DNA of 64,000 nucleotides, taken from positions 30,623 to 94,622 of the forward strand of contig NZ_JBNHEQ010000166.1 in NCBI RefSeq assembly GCF_050016015.1, written 5' to 3'. Under the pieces are notes generated by a model, which was not told the origin of the DNA, did no database searches, and was given only the letters and a program-made list of their open reading frames with translations. Shown piece by piece: positions 29,862 to 38,940 of this stretch. The DNA comes from Trichodesmium sp002260545. GTDB lineage: Bacteria > Cyanobacteriota > Cyanobacteriia > Cyanobacteriales > Microcoleaceae. The translations under genes were made by a program, and so were the position numbers. Each line of letters starts with the position of its first letter. Position 1 is the first letter of the stretch.

Positions 29862-30575
29862 ATGGTCACAGAACAAGACCCCACTAAGTTAATGAAACAA
29901 CAAGTCGGCAAAGCTGCCGCCGACCGAGTAAAATCTGGAATGATAGTTGGTATAGGTACTGGGTCAACCGCGGCCTACATGATTCAGTTTTTGGGAGAAC
30001 GCCTCCAAAGTGGTCAACTCAAAGACATTAAAGGTATCCCTACCTCCTTCCAGTCAACTGTATTAGCTAAACAATATGGTGTGCCATTAATCAGTCTTGA
30101 TGAAGTTGACCACATGGATATTGCCATTGATGGTGCCGATGAAGTTGACCCACAAAAAAATCTCATTAAGGGTGGTGGAGCAGCTCATACTCGCGAGAAA
30201 ATTGTGGATTGTCTGGCAGAACAGTTTATTGTGGTAGTAGATAGTTCTAAATTAGTAGATAAGTTGGGTTCTACCTTTTTATTGCCAGTAGAAGTTATAC
30301 CTATGGCAATAACTCCTGTGATTCGGGCGATCGAAAAACTGGGTGGTCAACCAGAATTACGGATGGGAGTTAAGAAAGCTGGTCCTGTAGTAACTGACGA
30401 AGGTAATCTGGTTATTGATGTCAAGTTTGATTCTATTGATAATCCTGCGGAGCTAGAAAAAAGTTTAAATAATATTCCAGGCGTTTTGGAAAATGGTTTA
30501 TTTGTAGGGGTTGCGGATGTAATATTAGTAGGAGAAATTCAGGATGGGCAACCAATAGTTAGGGAAATTTCTTAA
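29862..30575 (+). CDS. rpiA: Ribose-5-phosphate isomerase A
   Basis: The 237-residue protein is a clear RpiA: GIGTGSTA at 30-37 (phosphate binding), IDGADEVD at 89-96 with the catalytic aspartates, and KGGGAAHTREKIV at 103-115 with the general base Glu. It interconverts ribose-5-phosphate and ribulose-5-phosphate in the pentose phosphate and Calvin-Benson cycles in the cytoplasm. Length is as expected. TAAGGAG at 29847-29853 is a good ribosome binding site for ATG 29862. It is transcribed divergently from the TPR-SPINDLY gene. Confidence 0.97.
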   Translation: MVTEQDPTKLMKQQVGKAAADRVKSGMIVGIGTGSTAAYMIQFLGERLQSGQLKDIKGIPTSFQSTVLAKQYGVPLISLDEVDHMDIAIDGADEVDPQKNLIKGGGAAHTREKIVDCLAEQFIVVVDSSKLVDKLGSTFLLPVEVIPMAITPVIRAIEKLGGQPELRMGVKKAGPVVTDEGNLVIDVKFDSIDNPAELEKSLNNIPGVLENGLFVGVADVILVGEIQDGQPIVREIS

Positions 30576-30716
30576 CTTTGTTAAGAAAATGGGGTTGGGG
30601 TAGCCAAGACCTAGTTATTTGGTGTCTTAATAACCCCAAGCAATTTTATAAATTACAAGTAATGGTAGGGTATGAAACCTATAATGCAAAAGATAATAAT
30701 AAAAATTGCATTTTTG

Positions 30717-30743
30717 TTGGTCTACTTGAATTAAGTAGACCAA
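30717..30743. terminator. 11-bp perfect hairpin, possible terminator
   Basis: TTGGTCTACTT and AAGTAGACCAA pair around GAATT. A T-run (TTTTTG) precedes it on the + strand, so as a terminator it would read leftward, downstream of the sulfotransferase at 30996. It is about 250 bp from that gene, so this role is uncertain. Confidence 0.4.
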
Positions 30744-30995
30744 CTCTTTAGATTAGACTTTAGATGAAAAATATTGCTGCTGTAATTGCAATGTACCGAT
30801 TTATGTGAGTTTTATAATCATTCCCAAATAATCATAAAATTTATAAAAAAAGTGCCTCTATGTAAATTTATCGAACTTGCTTATTTTATTACATTTGTGA
30901 TCTGATTAAAGAATAAAATTAACCTCAGAGAAAGTAGGAATAAATATAAATAACAACATATAAATTTGTAAATTAATTTGAATTACCCCAGATTT

Positions 30996-31838
30996 TTAAA
31001 CTTCTAGACCCCATTTCTCTATAGCCACCCCATATTTTGACTTAAGTTTTTTCAGGTCTTCCTCTAATTCAGATAAAACAAACTCTCGCTGTTCTGGAGA
31101 AAGTTTAAACTTGTGTTTTATCTTGGTGGATTTCATAGGACGAGTTACCAACATTCTCAGATTTCGGGGGAATGTTGATCGGATGAAATTATGAAGTTTT
31201 GTATTACTTTTGATTGCACTAAGCAATGGCTTGTCAACTACCGTTTTATTTTTTACTTCTCCTATATCCTGAAATTGATATGAGGCATCGACATTCAAGA
31301 ATTCACAAATCTTCTTAACTAACTCTGTAGGCTTGCTCTTTAAATCCTCAAAATAGAGGATAAGAATATCTTCAGCAGGAAATCTTTTGTCGTATTCATC
31401 TAATTGCATTGCATACTTAGATACCGTTATGTAATGATCTAGTTCTTCGGAAAAACTTACGTTAGGTTTATTGATATAACTCCTCACAAAATTGTAGTGT
31501 GATTCAATTCGTTCTACTGGATTTCTCAGAATATAAATAAATTTAAACTTGGCTTTTATCTGCAATATTCTTTCTGCTGCATTGGGCAAGTCTGGATAGT
31601 TCGTGTAATAAGTGGAACCGTCCAGAGCTATTTGATGTAAACTGGCATTCCACTTCCATAAACTTTGATACCAATCAAATCCTTTAGACCAGTTCTTATC
31701 ACTTGCAAAAAAATTAGGTTCTTTTTTTGGTTGGCAAGCACATATTTCTGGGTGTTGTGATAAGTAATCAAAAAGGCTGGTAGTACCAGATTTCGCTGCT
31801 CCTATAATTAAAGCAAAGTTGTTGAGATTAGTTGACAT
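30996..31838 (-). CDS. PAPS-dependent sulfotransferase
   Basis: The 280-residue protein has the sulfotransferase fold signatures: FALIIGAAKSGTTSLFDYLS at 8-27 (5'-phosphosulfate loop with the catalytic Lys), KEPNFFA, ALDGSTYYTNYP, and YILRNPVERIESHYN near 101-115 (3'-phosphate loop). The size and order fit carbohydrate sulfotransferases of the Sulfotransfer_1/heparan N-deacetylase-sulfotransferase-like type. It would sulfate a glycan, consistent with sulfated polysaccharides common in cyanobacterial sheaths and with the glycosyltransferases nearby. It is intact, unlike the sulfotransferase at 1936-3012. Confidence 0.9.
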   Translation of the reverse strand: MSTNLNNFALIIGAAKSGTTSLFDYLSQHPEICACQPKKEPNFFASDKNWSKGFDWYQSLWKWNASLHQIALDGSTYYTNYPDLPNAAERILQIKAKFKFIYILRNPVERIESHYNFVRSYINKPNVSFSEELDHYITVSKYAMQLDEYDKRFPAEDILILYFEDLKSKPTELVKKICEFLNVDASYQFQDIGEVKNKTVVDKPLLSAIKSNTKLHNFIRSTFPRNLRMLVTRPMKSTKIKHKFKLSPEQREFVLSELEEDLKKLKSKYGVAIEKWGLEV

Positions 31839-31915
31839 ATATAAAAGTTAACAATTAAATTCGGCTTTGTTGTACTAATCTACTAGAATCTAGGACATCC
31901 TATCTTGATATATAT

Positions 31916-31947
31916 AAAACCCGGTTTCTAAAACGAGACCGGGTTTT
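31916..31947. terminator. AAAACCCGGT hairpin
   Basis: AAAACCCGGT (31916-31925) is mirrored exactly by ACCGGGTTTT (31938-31947). It lies just downstream of the PirA-like gene (leftward) and upstream of the sulfotransferase. The A/T-rich edges fit a rho-independent terminator in either direction. The same AACCCGGTTTCT arm recurs at 52766. Confidence 0.6.
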
Positions 31948-32011
31948 AATGTGACTAATGAACATTAGGAACAATCACTATTAGTTAAATTAGATATTCA
32001 AGGGGAATAAT

Positions 32012-32176
32012 TTATTCTAGTAATAGTCTTTCCTCTTCCAAGATTTTAACTAAATTGTGATTTCCTTTGGCTCTAGCTGCTTCCAGGCGATGAGCCAATC
32101 TTTTTTCTATATTAGCTCTATGAACTTCATTCAACTTAACTAGGCTTTTTGGTGTATTTCTGTTCATTATAGACAT
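32012..32176 (-). CDS. Small PirA-like protein, 54 residues
   Basis: The frame is too short for most gene callers, but the protein MSIMNRNTPKSLVKLNEVHR continues ANIEKRLAHRLEAARAKGNH and ends LVKILEEERLLLE. The (I/V)HRANI, RL-HRLE-ARAKG and NL(V/I)--LE-E pattern is that of the small cyanobacterial proteins named PirA, a PII-interacting regulator of arginine synthesis in Synechocystis. In that system PirA binds PII and stops it activating N-acetylglutamate kinase. Assignment is by remembered pattern, not by alignment. An internal ATG at 32167 could be the real start (51 residues). The neighbouring hairpin at 31916 may terminate it. Confidence 0.65.
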   Translation of the reverse strand: MSIMNRNTPKSLVKLNEVHRANIEKRLAHRLEAARAKGNHNLVKILEEERLLLE

Positions 32177-32247
32177 TTTTTTTATCTCTTTTATTGTAGA
32201 GCTTACATTCTTAATTTAGCATATCTAGCAGACATCGACCAGTTTAG

Positions 32248-32595
32248 GTGTTCAAAACTAACAATTTTCATCAGAGAATAGCCACACAGCAAATAATATT
32301 GAAATACGTTAAAGCTCCTATATTTGTAGCAAATATCAATAAAAATCTACAAAAAGTAAGTGGAAAAATTATCTCTCTAAGAAACTACTCCAAATCTATA
32401 ATAATCTTTATCTATATCATTTTTATCTGCTTTTATTCTTTATTTGTACTTTTATTATTGTGGCATTGGTTGATAAAAATTATCTTATTAAGAAATATTG
32501 TTGAGCAAATATCGGAGATTTTTATAAATACCTATATTGAACCGAAAATAATTAGTTTAAATTTTATTAAGAGATTATTTGTAAAGGAAATATAG
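32248..32595 (+). CDS. Possible small membrane protein
   Basis: A 115-residue frame from GTG 32248 has one strong membrane segment, about residues 50-80 (SIIIFIYIIFICFYSLFVLL), flanked by Lys/Arg-rich amphipathic stretches. I see no family and no clear ribosome binding site (TTTAG precedes the GTG). The region is AT-rich, where chance hydrophobic frames occur, so it may be spurious or a decayed gene. Confidence 0.3.
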   Translation: MFKTNNFHQRIATQQIILKYVKAPIFVANINKNLQKVSGKIISLRNYSKSIIIFIYIIFICFYSLFVLLLLWHWLIKIILLRNIVEQISEIFINTYIEPKIISLNFIKRLFVKEI

Positions 32596-32733
32596 CGTTT
32601 ATTAAACTGTTGAAATACAAAAGTTGTGTATTTTGTGCAACAGAGAAAGGGTATGATGGGTAAGAATATCTATTCCGACCTTTTCATGTGGCGGGATTAT
32701 TACACCAATTTCTTAAACTAAAATAAGATTATC

Positions 32734-32947
32734 TAGGGTTTGCGGAAAAAAATCTTTTTTAAGCAGTGGGGGAGTAGGTAGGGAAGTTGTATGCAACGTC
32801 CCTACGGGAGGAATTTTTTTGCCCAACTATGCGCCAGAAATGCTAACTTTTTGAGCATGAAGAGCTGAAAACGAGGTCCCTTTTCAAGACCTAAAAAGGC
32901 TAAAACTTTTATCTTTCAATACTTTTATATTGAATCGGCAAGCCCTA
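32734..32947. mobile_element. MITE-like element, TAGGGYTTGCTGA ends (copy 2)
   Basis: It starts TAGGGTTTGCGGAAAAA and ends TCGGCAAGCCCTA, a 16-bp imperfect terminal inverted repeat on 214 bp. It shares CTAACTTTTTGAGC and GACCTAAAAAGGCTAAAA with copy 1. The flanks read ATC/TCT, so a two-base TA target duplication is possible. No coding capacity. Confidence 0.65.
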
Positions 32948-33016
32948 TCTAGACACATAGGAAAATGAGGAGTATTTTACTAAAAAATATGGTTAATTTT
33001 CAGGTAGAAGATAAGG

Positions 33017-33312
33017 TTATAAAATTGCTTGAATTTTTTCTTTTTTACCATTACGGATAACTTCAAACTTAATACTTTTCCCAATTTTGCTTGATTTAAC
33101 TTTTTGCTGCACTTATGTCACATTTTTGATTAGTTTATTATCAATTTTATGAATAATATCTCCCTCTTTAAGTCAGGCTTTATTCCCTAGATGCCCAGGA
33201 TGAATCTTAACTATTATGACACCTTCATTTTGAGTAATCTTAAAATCATAATCACTGCTTTAATTAATCTTTTTTTTCAGCTCAGGTGTAATTTTTTTCA
33301 TCCATTCCCCAA
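33017..33312 (-). pseudogene. Decayed HtrA/Deg protease PDZ domain
   Basis: Reading leftward, one frame gives WMKKITPELKKKIN, then DYDFKITQNEGVIIVKIHP, LKEGDIIHKIDNKLIKNVT and VQQKVKSSKIGKSIKFEV ending RNGKKEKIQAIL. This is the C-terminal PDZ of cyanobacterial HtrA-family (HhoA-like) serine proteases. Three in-frame stop codons interrupt it without any frameshift. The protease domain is missing upstream. It is a relic rather than a gene. Confidence 0.75.
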
Positions 33313-33370
33313 ATACTTAAGGCAATAAAGCCAGTAATAAAGCAAATCTAGACAGTACAAAGTTCTTATA

Positions 33371-33394
33371 ATAGCCATGGCTAGCCATGGCTAT
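33371..33394. repeat. Perfect 24-bp palindrome
   Basis: ATAGCCATGGCT is followed directly by AGCCATGGCTAT, so both strands read the same for 24 bases. It lies between two decayed genes. Confidence 0.85.
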
Positions 33395-33429
33395 CAGCGA
33401 TCTCTTGGTTAGAAACTCTCTATTCACAG

Positions 33430-33825
33430 CTATATATGCTGTAACCCTTTACCAGTAATTTTTTCAGTCAGATAAGTAAATCGTTTTTTAGAAGAACTTT
33501 GTACTCTCCAGAAGCAAATAATAGTTAATATAATTACCCATATCCAGAAATTATTTCTTTCAGATAGAGTTTTTCTAGAATATGATCTTGGGTAACTGAA
33601 AGTTGGATAACTATAACTTGATTTATCATCATACAGTGGAGTTTTTGGTATCTGGAAAGGTGATGGTTCTGTAATAAATTTTGGAGGAGGAGATGTGCTA
33701 TAAGTTGATGCTATTGAAGTTATTTTTGGTGGATATTCTGAAGAAATTGTTGTTTGAACTTTAGTAGATAGTAAATCTTCCTTTGGTAGAGAATATGTGC
33801 TAGAAATTGATGGTATAGAAGTTAT
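33430..33825 (-). pseudogene. Ser/Pro-rich protein remnant with membrane helix
   Basis: An open frame of 131 codons runs leftward after a TAA at 33826-33828, but has no ATG, GTG or TTG start. It encodes a Ser/Thr/Pro/Tyr-rich stretch with two SIxSTYS-type repeats (PKITSIASTYSTSPPP), then a hydrophobic helix NFWIWVIILTIICFW and a short basic tail. This looks like the 3' end of a membrane-anchored protein that lost its front. The family is not recognised. Confidence 0.5.
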
Positions 33826-33954
33826 TTATTTTCCAGTAAAAAAAAATTATCAAAATAATTGGCTTGCTCAACCTCGCCTTTTAATCAGTAATTAGTTATC
33901 AGTTAAATATTTTTTCTAGTTTGATTAAAATAACAGAGTAAGAATTTAACTTCT

Positions 33955-33982
33955 GTAGGGGTGATTCGCGAATCACCCCTAC
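33955..33982. repeat. Perfect 28-bp palindrome, GTAGGGGTGATTCG
   Basis: GTAGGGGTGATTCG is followed by its exact complement CGAATCACCCCTAC. This is one of the GTAGGGGCGA-type palindromes; related units lie at 6998-7045 and 57664-57778. Confidence 0.85.
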
Positions 33983-34190
33983 TGATTTATCACTTCTGAC
34001 TTGGTGAAGAGAAACTCCACACCAGATTCAACAGCTTTTCCCCTGAAAATAAAATTGGCCAGAGACTGATTAATAATGATTACCTAATAAAAAACCAAAA
34101 AATCTCTAGATACACGCTACAATCCTCTACTGTAAAGGATTATGAATTAGCCAAAATTCTTAATTACACGAAAATTTCAAATTATCTAAA

Positions 34191-35771
34191 ATGATAGATT
34201 TCTCTACCATTGCAGCCCAACTTAATGCAGGCACTATTCTTCCAGAAGGAATAGTTGTTATTACCCTACTGATAGTTCTCGTCGGAGACCTCATAGTGGG
34301 GCGTAGTTCTACTAAGTGGACTCCTTATGCTGCCATTCTTGGTCTCTCTGGAGCAATTGTGGCCTTATATACTCAATGGGACAGTACCAATACCATCGGT
34401 TTTTTGGGAGGCTTTAATGCTGACTCCCTTAGTGTTATATTTAGAGGTATTATTGCTCTATGTACTATTGTCACTATATTAATGTCGGTGGCATATATAG
34501 AACAAACTGGTACTCCACTGGGAGAATTTATTTGTCTTCTACTCACTGCTACTTTGGGGGCAATGTTCCTTTCTGGAGCAGATGAGTTAGTAATGATTTT
34601 TGTCTCTCTGGAAACTCTGAGTATCTCCTCTTATTTATTAACAGGTTATACAAAACGTGACCCTCGTTCCAACGAAGCAGCATTAAAATATCTACTTATT
34701 GGAGCTGCTAGTTCCGCCGTTTTTCTCTATGGCATTTCCTTACTTTATGGTTTGTCCGGTGGAGAAACTAGGTTAACAGCGATCGCCTCTAGTCTTGCTA
34801 ATGGTTCTAGTGGTGGTATTTCCCTAGGATTAGTTATTGCCTTAGTATTTGCTATTGCGGGTATTTCTTTCAAAATTTCTGCTGTTCCTTTTCACCAATG
34901 GACTCCAGATGTTTACGAAGGTTCTCCGACTCCAGTTGTAGCCTTTCTTTCAGTAGGTTCCAAAGCTGCGGGTTTTGCTCTAGCTATTCGTCTTTTAGTA
35001 ACAGCTTTCCCATTAGTTTCGGAACAGTGGCATTTTGTATTTACGGCCTTAGCTGTTCTGAGTATGGTATTGGGTAATGTTGTTGCTCTTGCCCAAACCA
35101 GCATGAAACGTCTACTTGCTTACTCATCTATTGGACAAGCTGGTTTTGTCATGATTGGTCTTTTGGCCAATACTGAAGCTGGTTACGCTAGCATGATATT
35201 TTATCTGCTAGTTTATTTGTTTATGAACTTGGGTGGTTTTACCTGTGTAATTCTATTTTCTCTCCGTACAGGTACAGACCAAATTAGCGAATATGCAGGT
35301 TTATACCAAAAAGACCCACTTTTAACATTGGGATTAAGTCTTTGTTTATTATCTTTAGGTGGTATACCCCCACTTGCAGGTTTCTTTGGTAAAATTTATC
35401 TGTTTTGGGCAGGTTGGCAAGCTGGATTATATTGGTTAGTTTTGTTAGGATTAATTACCAGTGTTGCTTCTATTTACTATTACATTCGTGTAGTCAAAAT
35501 GATGGTAGTAAAAGAACCGCAAGAGATGTCGGATGTTATCAAAAATTATCCTCCTATTCGTTGGAACCTTCCTGGTATGCGTCCTTTACAAGTAGGATTA
35601 ATTGTGTCAGTTTTGGCAACTTCTTTAGCTGGAATTTTATCTAATCCTTTGTTTACTTTAGCTAATAATTCTATTGCTAAAACTCCCATGTTACATTCGG
35701 CTTTAGTTCAAACTGTTGAAACTAATTCAGTGGCAAGTCAACTAGATTTTACTTTATCTTCAAAGAATTAG
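34191..35771 (+). CDS. ndhB: NAD(P)H-quinone oxidoreductase subunit 2
   Basis: The 526-residue protein has about 14 membrane helices and the NuoN/NdhB antiporter-like signatures: FVSLETLSISSYLLTGY in the middle of the first half, NEAALKYLLIGAASSAVFLY, and FHQWTPDVYEGSPTPVVAFL with the conserved Lys/His of the proton channel. It is a proton-pumping subunit of the thylakoid NDH-1 complex (respiration, cyclic electron flow, CO2 uptake). The length is typical for cyanobacteria. The gene is complete. Its final 222 bp are copied downstream (35870-36091). It is monocistronic, with a terminator at 35806. Confidence 0.97.
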   Translation: MIDFSTIAAQLNAGTILPEGIVVITLLIVLVGDLIVGRSSTKWTPYAAILGLSGAIVALYTQWDSTNTIGFLGGFNADSLSVIFRGIIALCTIVTILMSVAYIEQTGTPLGEFICLLLTATLGAMFLSGADELVMIFVSLETLSISSYLLTGYTKRDPRSNEAALKYLLIGAASSAVFLYGISLLYGLSGGETRLTAIASSLANGSSGGISLGLVIALVFAIAGISFKISAVPFHQWTPDVYEGSPTPVVAFLSVGSKAAGFALAIRLLVTAFPLVSEQWHFVFTALAVLSMVLGNVVALAQTSMKRLLAYSSIGQAGFVMIGLLANTEAGYASMIFYLLVYLFMNLGGFTCVILFSLRTGTDQISEYAGLYQKDPLLTLGLSLCLLSLGGIPPLAGFFGKIYLFWAGWQAGLYWLVLLGLITSVASIYYYIRVVKMMVVKEPQEMSDVIKNYPPIRWNLPGMRPLQVGLIVSVLATSLAGILSNPLFTLANNSIAKTPMLHSALVQTVETNSVASQLDFTLSSKN

Positions 35772-35805
35772 TTTTAGTTGTTTTAGCTCAGTAAGTTAAA
35801 AATGA

Positions 35806-35847
35806 AAAATGTTCGGCTAAATAAATTAAGTCGAGCATTTTTTATAT
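35806..35847 (+). terminator. Rho-independent terminator of ndhB
   Basis: AAAATGTTCGGCT (35806-35818) pairs with AGTCGAGCATTTT (35829-35841) with two G-U pairs, followed by TTATATACTTTTTTT. An identical copy lies at 36126-36167 in the duplicated segment. Confidence 0.8.
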
Positions 35848-35869
35848 ACTTTTTTTATTGGTTTGAAAA

Positions 35870-36091
35870 CCTCCTATTCGTTGGAACCTTCCTGGTATGC
35901 GTCCTTTACAAGTAGGATTAATTGTGTCAGTTTTGGCAACTTCTTTAGCTGGAATTTTATCTAATCCTTTGTTTACTTTAGCTAATAATTCTATTGCTAA
36001 AACTCCCATGTTACATTCGGCTTTAGTTCAAACTGTTGAAACTAATTCAGTGGCAAGTCAACTAGATTTTACTTTATCTTCAAAGAATTAG
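35870..36091 (+). pseudogene. Duplicated 3' end of ndhB
   Basis: 35870-36169 repeats 35550-35849 with no difference I can see (offset 320). The copied piece encodes the last 73 NdhB residues in frame but lacks any proper start, and includes the terminator. A 20-base junction (TTTTTTATTGGTTTGAAAAC) separates the copies. It is a recent tandem duplication; the second copy is not expected to be functional. Confidence 0.92.
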
Positions 36092-36177
36092 TTTTAGTTG
36101 TTTTAGCTCAGTAAGTTAAAAATGAAAAATGTTCGGCTAAATAAATTAAGTCGAGCATTTTTTATATACCTTTTTGT

Positions 36178-36500
36178 TAGTAAGCATTCAGCTATCAGCT
36201 ATTAGCTATCAGCTATTGATGAGAGGAGGAATTCATTAATTGATAATTGATAATGGATAATTGATAATTACCTCTGGTTAAAACCTTTACGGAATTGAAC
36301 ATCAGGAAATTCAAGAGCACTTTTTTCCCCTATCCAAGGGTCCGCTTCAAGGCGCGAATTATTTAATTATTAATAATTAATAATTCGGTAAAAGCAATTA
36401 AAAAATTAAGATAGATAAGACAGTTACTGTCAAAGTACGCTCCTAATTTACTGAGAAGGAATTATTCATTCAAACAAAAGCTGATAGCTGACTGCTAAGA
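36178..36500. repeat. Compound dispersed repeat (copy A)
   Basis: The order is AGTAAGCATTCAGC, TATTAGC, GAGAGGAGGAATTC, the GATAATTACCTCTGGTTAAA core, TAATTCGGTAAAAGCAATTA and GAAGGAATTATTCATTC. The same order recurs at 45405-45660. The rest of the spacer to 36806 has no gene. Confidence 0.6.
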
Positions 36501-36806
36501 TATGAATACTTACACCTTTTTTAATTGATGAAAATAATTAGGTATTAAGATCAAATCGGGTAGCATTCGGTAAACCTTGTTTAATTCTCTTTTATGAAAA
36601 AACTGGTGCTTAGTACGGATAATCTCGGAGTTTTCCCCCTAATTCTCCATCCCATTTTTTCAATTATTTGCCCATAAATAGGGATGGGATATAAATTTCA
36701 AAATTGAGTTGCTGAAGTATAGAATTATCCTGAGAATAACCACATTAATTTCTACTCACTGAAAGTCGATCAATAATTATGTCAATTAATCGAAATGCGA
36801 GAAATA

Positions 36807-37241
36807 TTATGCTAAAACTTTGAGAGCTTCTGGTTTAACAATAACTTGAAGTCCTGAATTAACTTTAATATGCCACATACCATTAGGTAATTGATTGAGT
36901 AATTCTACAGGTTTACCTTCATCTGCTTCTAGTTGGTCGCTGGGAGAATTAACTAAAACTACTGTCGTTGATGATTCTTTTGGAGATATTAAATTAGCAG
37001 ATAAAGGAGAAGTTAGAGGAGCAGAGTCTTCTGAAAGAGTAGCTAACTGCATTCTTAGTTGACTTAGTTTATTTTGTAGTTCTTGATTTTCTTGTTGATA
37101 TTTTTGTGCTTGTGCTGTTAGTTCTTGATTTTCCTGGGCTAATCTTTGAACTTCGAGTTTTAATCTCTGAACTTCTACACATTCATCAAGACTAACATTA
37201 CAAGCTTTAGCTATAACTTTTTTAATTAGAGGACTGTACAT
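36807..37241 (-). CDS. Small coiled-coil protein, unknown function
   Basis: The 144-residue protein has a short N-terminal helix (MYSPLIKKVIAKACNV), a coiled coil at about residues 22-70 with leucine/glutamine heptads (LKLEVQRLAQENQELTAQAQ), and a Ser/Pro/Thr-rich linker. A compact C-terminal beta-rich part follows (about 110-144; ELLNQLPNGMWHIKVNSG). No enzyme motif is visible. The coiled coil suggests oligomerisation or a scaffold. Start at ATG 37241. It is single and isolated. Confidence 0.65.
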   Translation of the reverse strand: MYSPLIKKVIAKACNVSLDECVEVQRLKLEVQRLAQENQELTAQAQKYQQENQELQNKLSQLRMQLATLSEDSAPLTSPLSANLISPKESSTTVVLVNSPSDQLEADEGKPVELLNQLPNGMWHIKVNSGLQVIVKPEALKVLA

Positions 37242-38092
37242 AATCTTTCAAAAATAAATTAGAGTTAATTGTTTTTATCCAGAGAGAAGTTATCCTTTTC
37301 TTTAACTTCCCTGACCTATTCTTATAGTGTTCTATTTTTCCTATAAAGTATGTGACCCCTTATAGGATTTTAATGTGATTAAAATCACTCTAAAAATCAT
37401 TGGTTGATGATGGGATAACTTTCAATGAGAAAAAACCTATTTATTGAGTTGATAGTAATTAATACTTAGTGATTAATACTTAGATTAGTTTTCTTAGCTA
37501 ACTATAACTACTTCTACTTCTACTTCTTATTACACCTCTTAATCCGGAAAGAAAATTAATTTAACTCAGTAAAAGAGCTTATCTAATGAATAATTCGTAG
37601 ATCCCCTTCATCTTGATAGTTGAACGGATTTTTGCACATATTATCTATTTTGTCAACCTAATTTTGAAGAGAGAGTTTTATCTTTAAATTTAATATAGCC
37701 TTGACTTAATTATACTACTTTCTATCGGAGAGACCATCAATTTATAATATTTTATTTAGTATTATGTTGAAGCCGATCTTTTTAGATGTATTATTGAGAT
37801 AATTGCCTATTTTTTGTGAAATTAAGCTAGGCGAGATTTTGATATTTACCCCTAAAAAAATAAATTTTAACTTTTATTAATAAAGCTCAAAGTCAGTTTA
37901 GTAAGGTGGGAAATTGCGCTTAGTACAAACTACGGTTTAACTGTTAGATATTACATTGCACTATAACGCACTGTCCTAGTTGTCTGGGAAGCGATCGCTT
38001 TTTTCGACGTGCCGTTTTTTTGGGGAGTGCTTCAGGGAATGCTTAATTTTGATGGTTGTCTGAGAGGCGATCCTTATATCTCTAAGTTTTGG
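37242..38092. other. Gene-free spacer, start of a gene-poor zone
   Basis: No coding frame is supported. AGCGATCGCTTTTTTCGACG near 37990 and GGGAGTGCTTCAGGGAATGC near 38034 anticipate the 74-bp repeat further right. Confidence 0.45.
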
Positions 38093-38400
38093 TTATAGGT
38101 TGTGGCTGTTTAGTTTGAAAATTTTAAATATTGTCAGGGGTTGATAACAAATTAGAGGAAATTTTGTCGGATTTGCTTAACGAGGTTTCAATATTTTCAG
38201 CTTTTTGGTTCGGTTGTGTGGTAGTCTGAAAGACTTAACAATCCAAAGGGCTGTTATTGCTTAATTAAATTTTGACCCTGGAAATCCTGATTATATCGTT
38301 GTTTTGAGAAGAAATTTTGTTGATTTTTTCTGCCATGAATGACTAATTTTTTCCCCTTCCTGTTATGGCAGTTTGATAAATTAGCTATTTTGTGGTAAGG
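38093..38400 (+). repeat. 310-bp dispersed repeat, copy 1
   Basis: It runs from TATAGGTTGTGG through AAATATTGTCAGG, TTCAGCTTTTTGGTTC and TTTTTTCTGCCATGAA to TTAGCTATTTTGTGG. On the minus strand it shows a decayed frame MAEKINKISS with two internal stops. A close copy is at 41606-41911 and a more diverged one at 38470-38790. Confidence 0.75.
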
Positions 38401-38469
38401 AGAAATAATCCGTATATCCGTGGCATAATCCGTGTGAGCGCTTTTTTGGATGCTTTGAAAATTAGATAA

Positions 38470-38790
38470 AGTTATAATTTTCTGATTTTGGTTTTAATAT
38501 TTTAAACTTTACCATTTTGGCGCGACTGTTAAATAGGGAAATTTTTTGAGGTTGGTTAACGAGATTTCAAGATTTTTAGCGCTTTTTTCGCTTTTGTGAT
38601 ATCCTATACTTATGATATTCTTTGGCTATTTTATATCTTAATTGATTTTTATAGCCGTTAATTCCTATTCTGTCGTTGTTTTGGGCGATATTTCTTTAAA
38701 TTGTCTTTGCTCAAAATGACTTTTTTTTCTCTGCCCGTTTTTTGCTGTTTTGACAAAGTATTCATTTTATGATATAAAAGCTGATTTTTT
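38470..38790 (+). repeat. 310-bp dispersed repeat, copy 2 (diverged)
   Basis: It retains GGTTAACGAGATTTCAAGAT, CTGTCGTTGTTTTG, TCTGCCCG and the trailing TTTTATGATATAAA in the same order as copies 1 and 3, but with many differences. Confidence 0.55.
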
Positions 38791-38940
38791 TTTGAATTTA
38801 GATTTATTATGTTGAATAATTAGTCTATAGTAGGTGCGAACAGCGCCTAATGATTTGATTCTACCACAGTTGGTTTGAGGATGCAACCCTAATTCTCTTT
38901 TAGGCGCGATTTTTTTGAGTGCTTCACAGAATGAAAATTG

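Noticed and set aside
30590..30640. tRNA-like or strong terminator structure after rpiA
   Set aside because: TTGGGGT/ACCCCAA pairing exists, but the T-loop and acceptor features of a tRNA are absent and there is no T-run.
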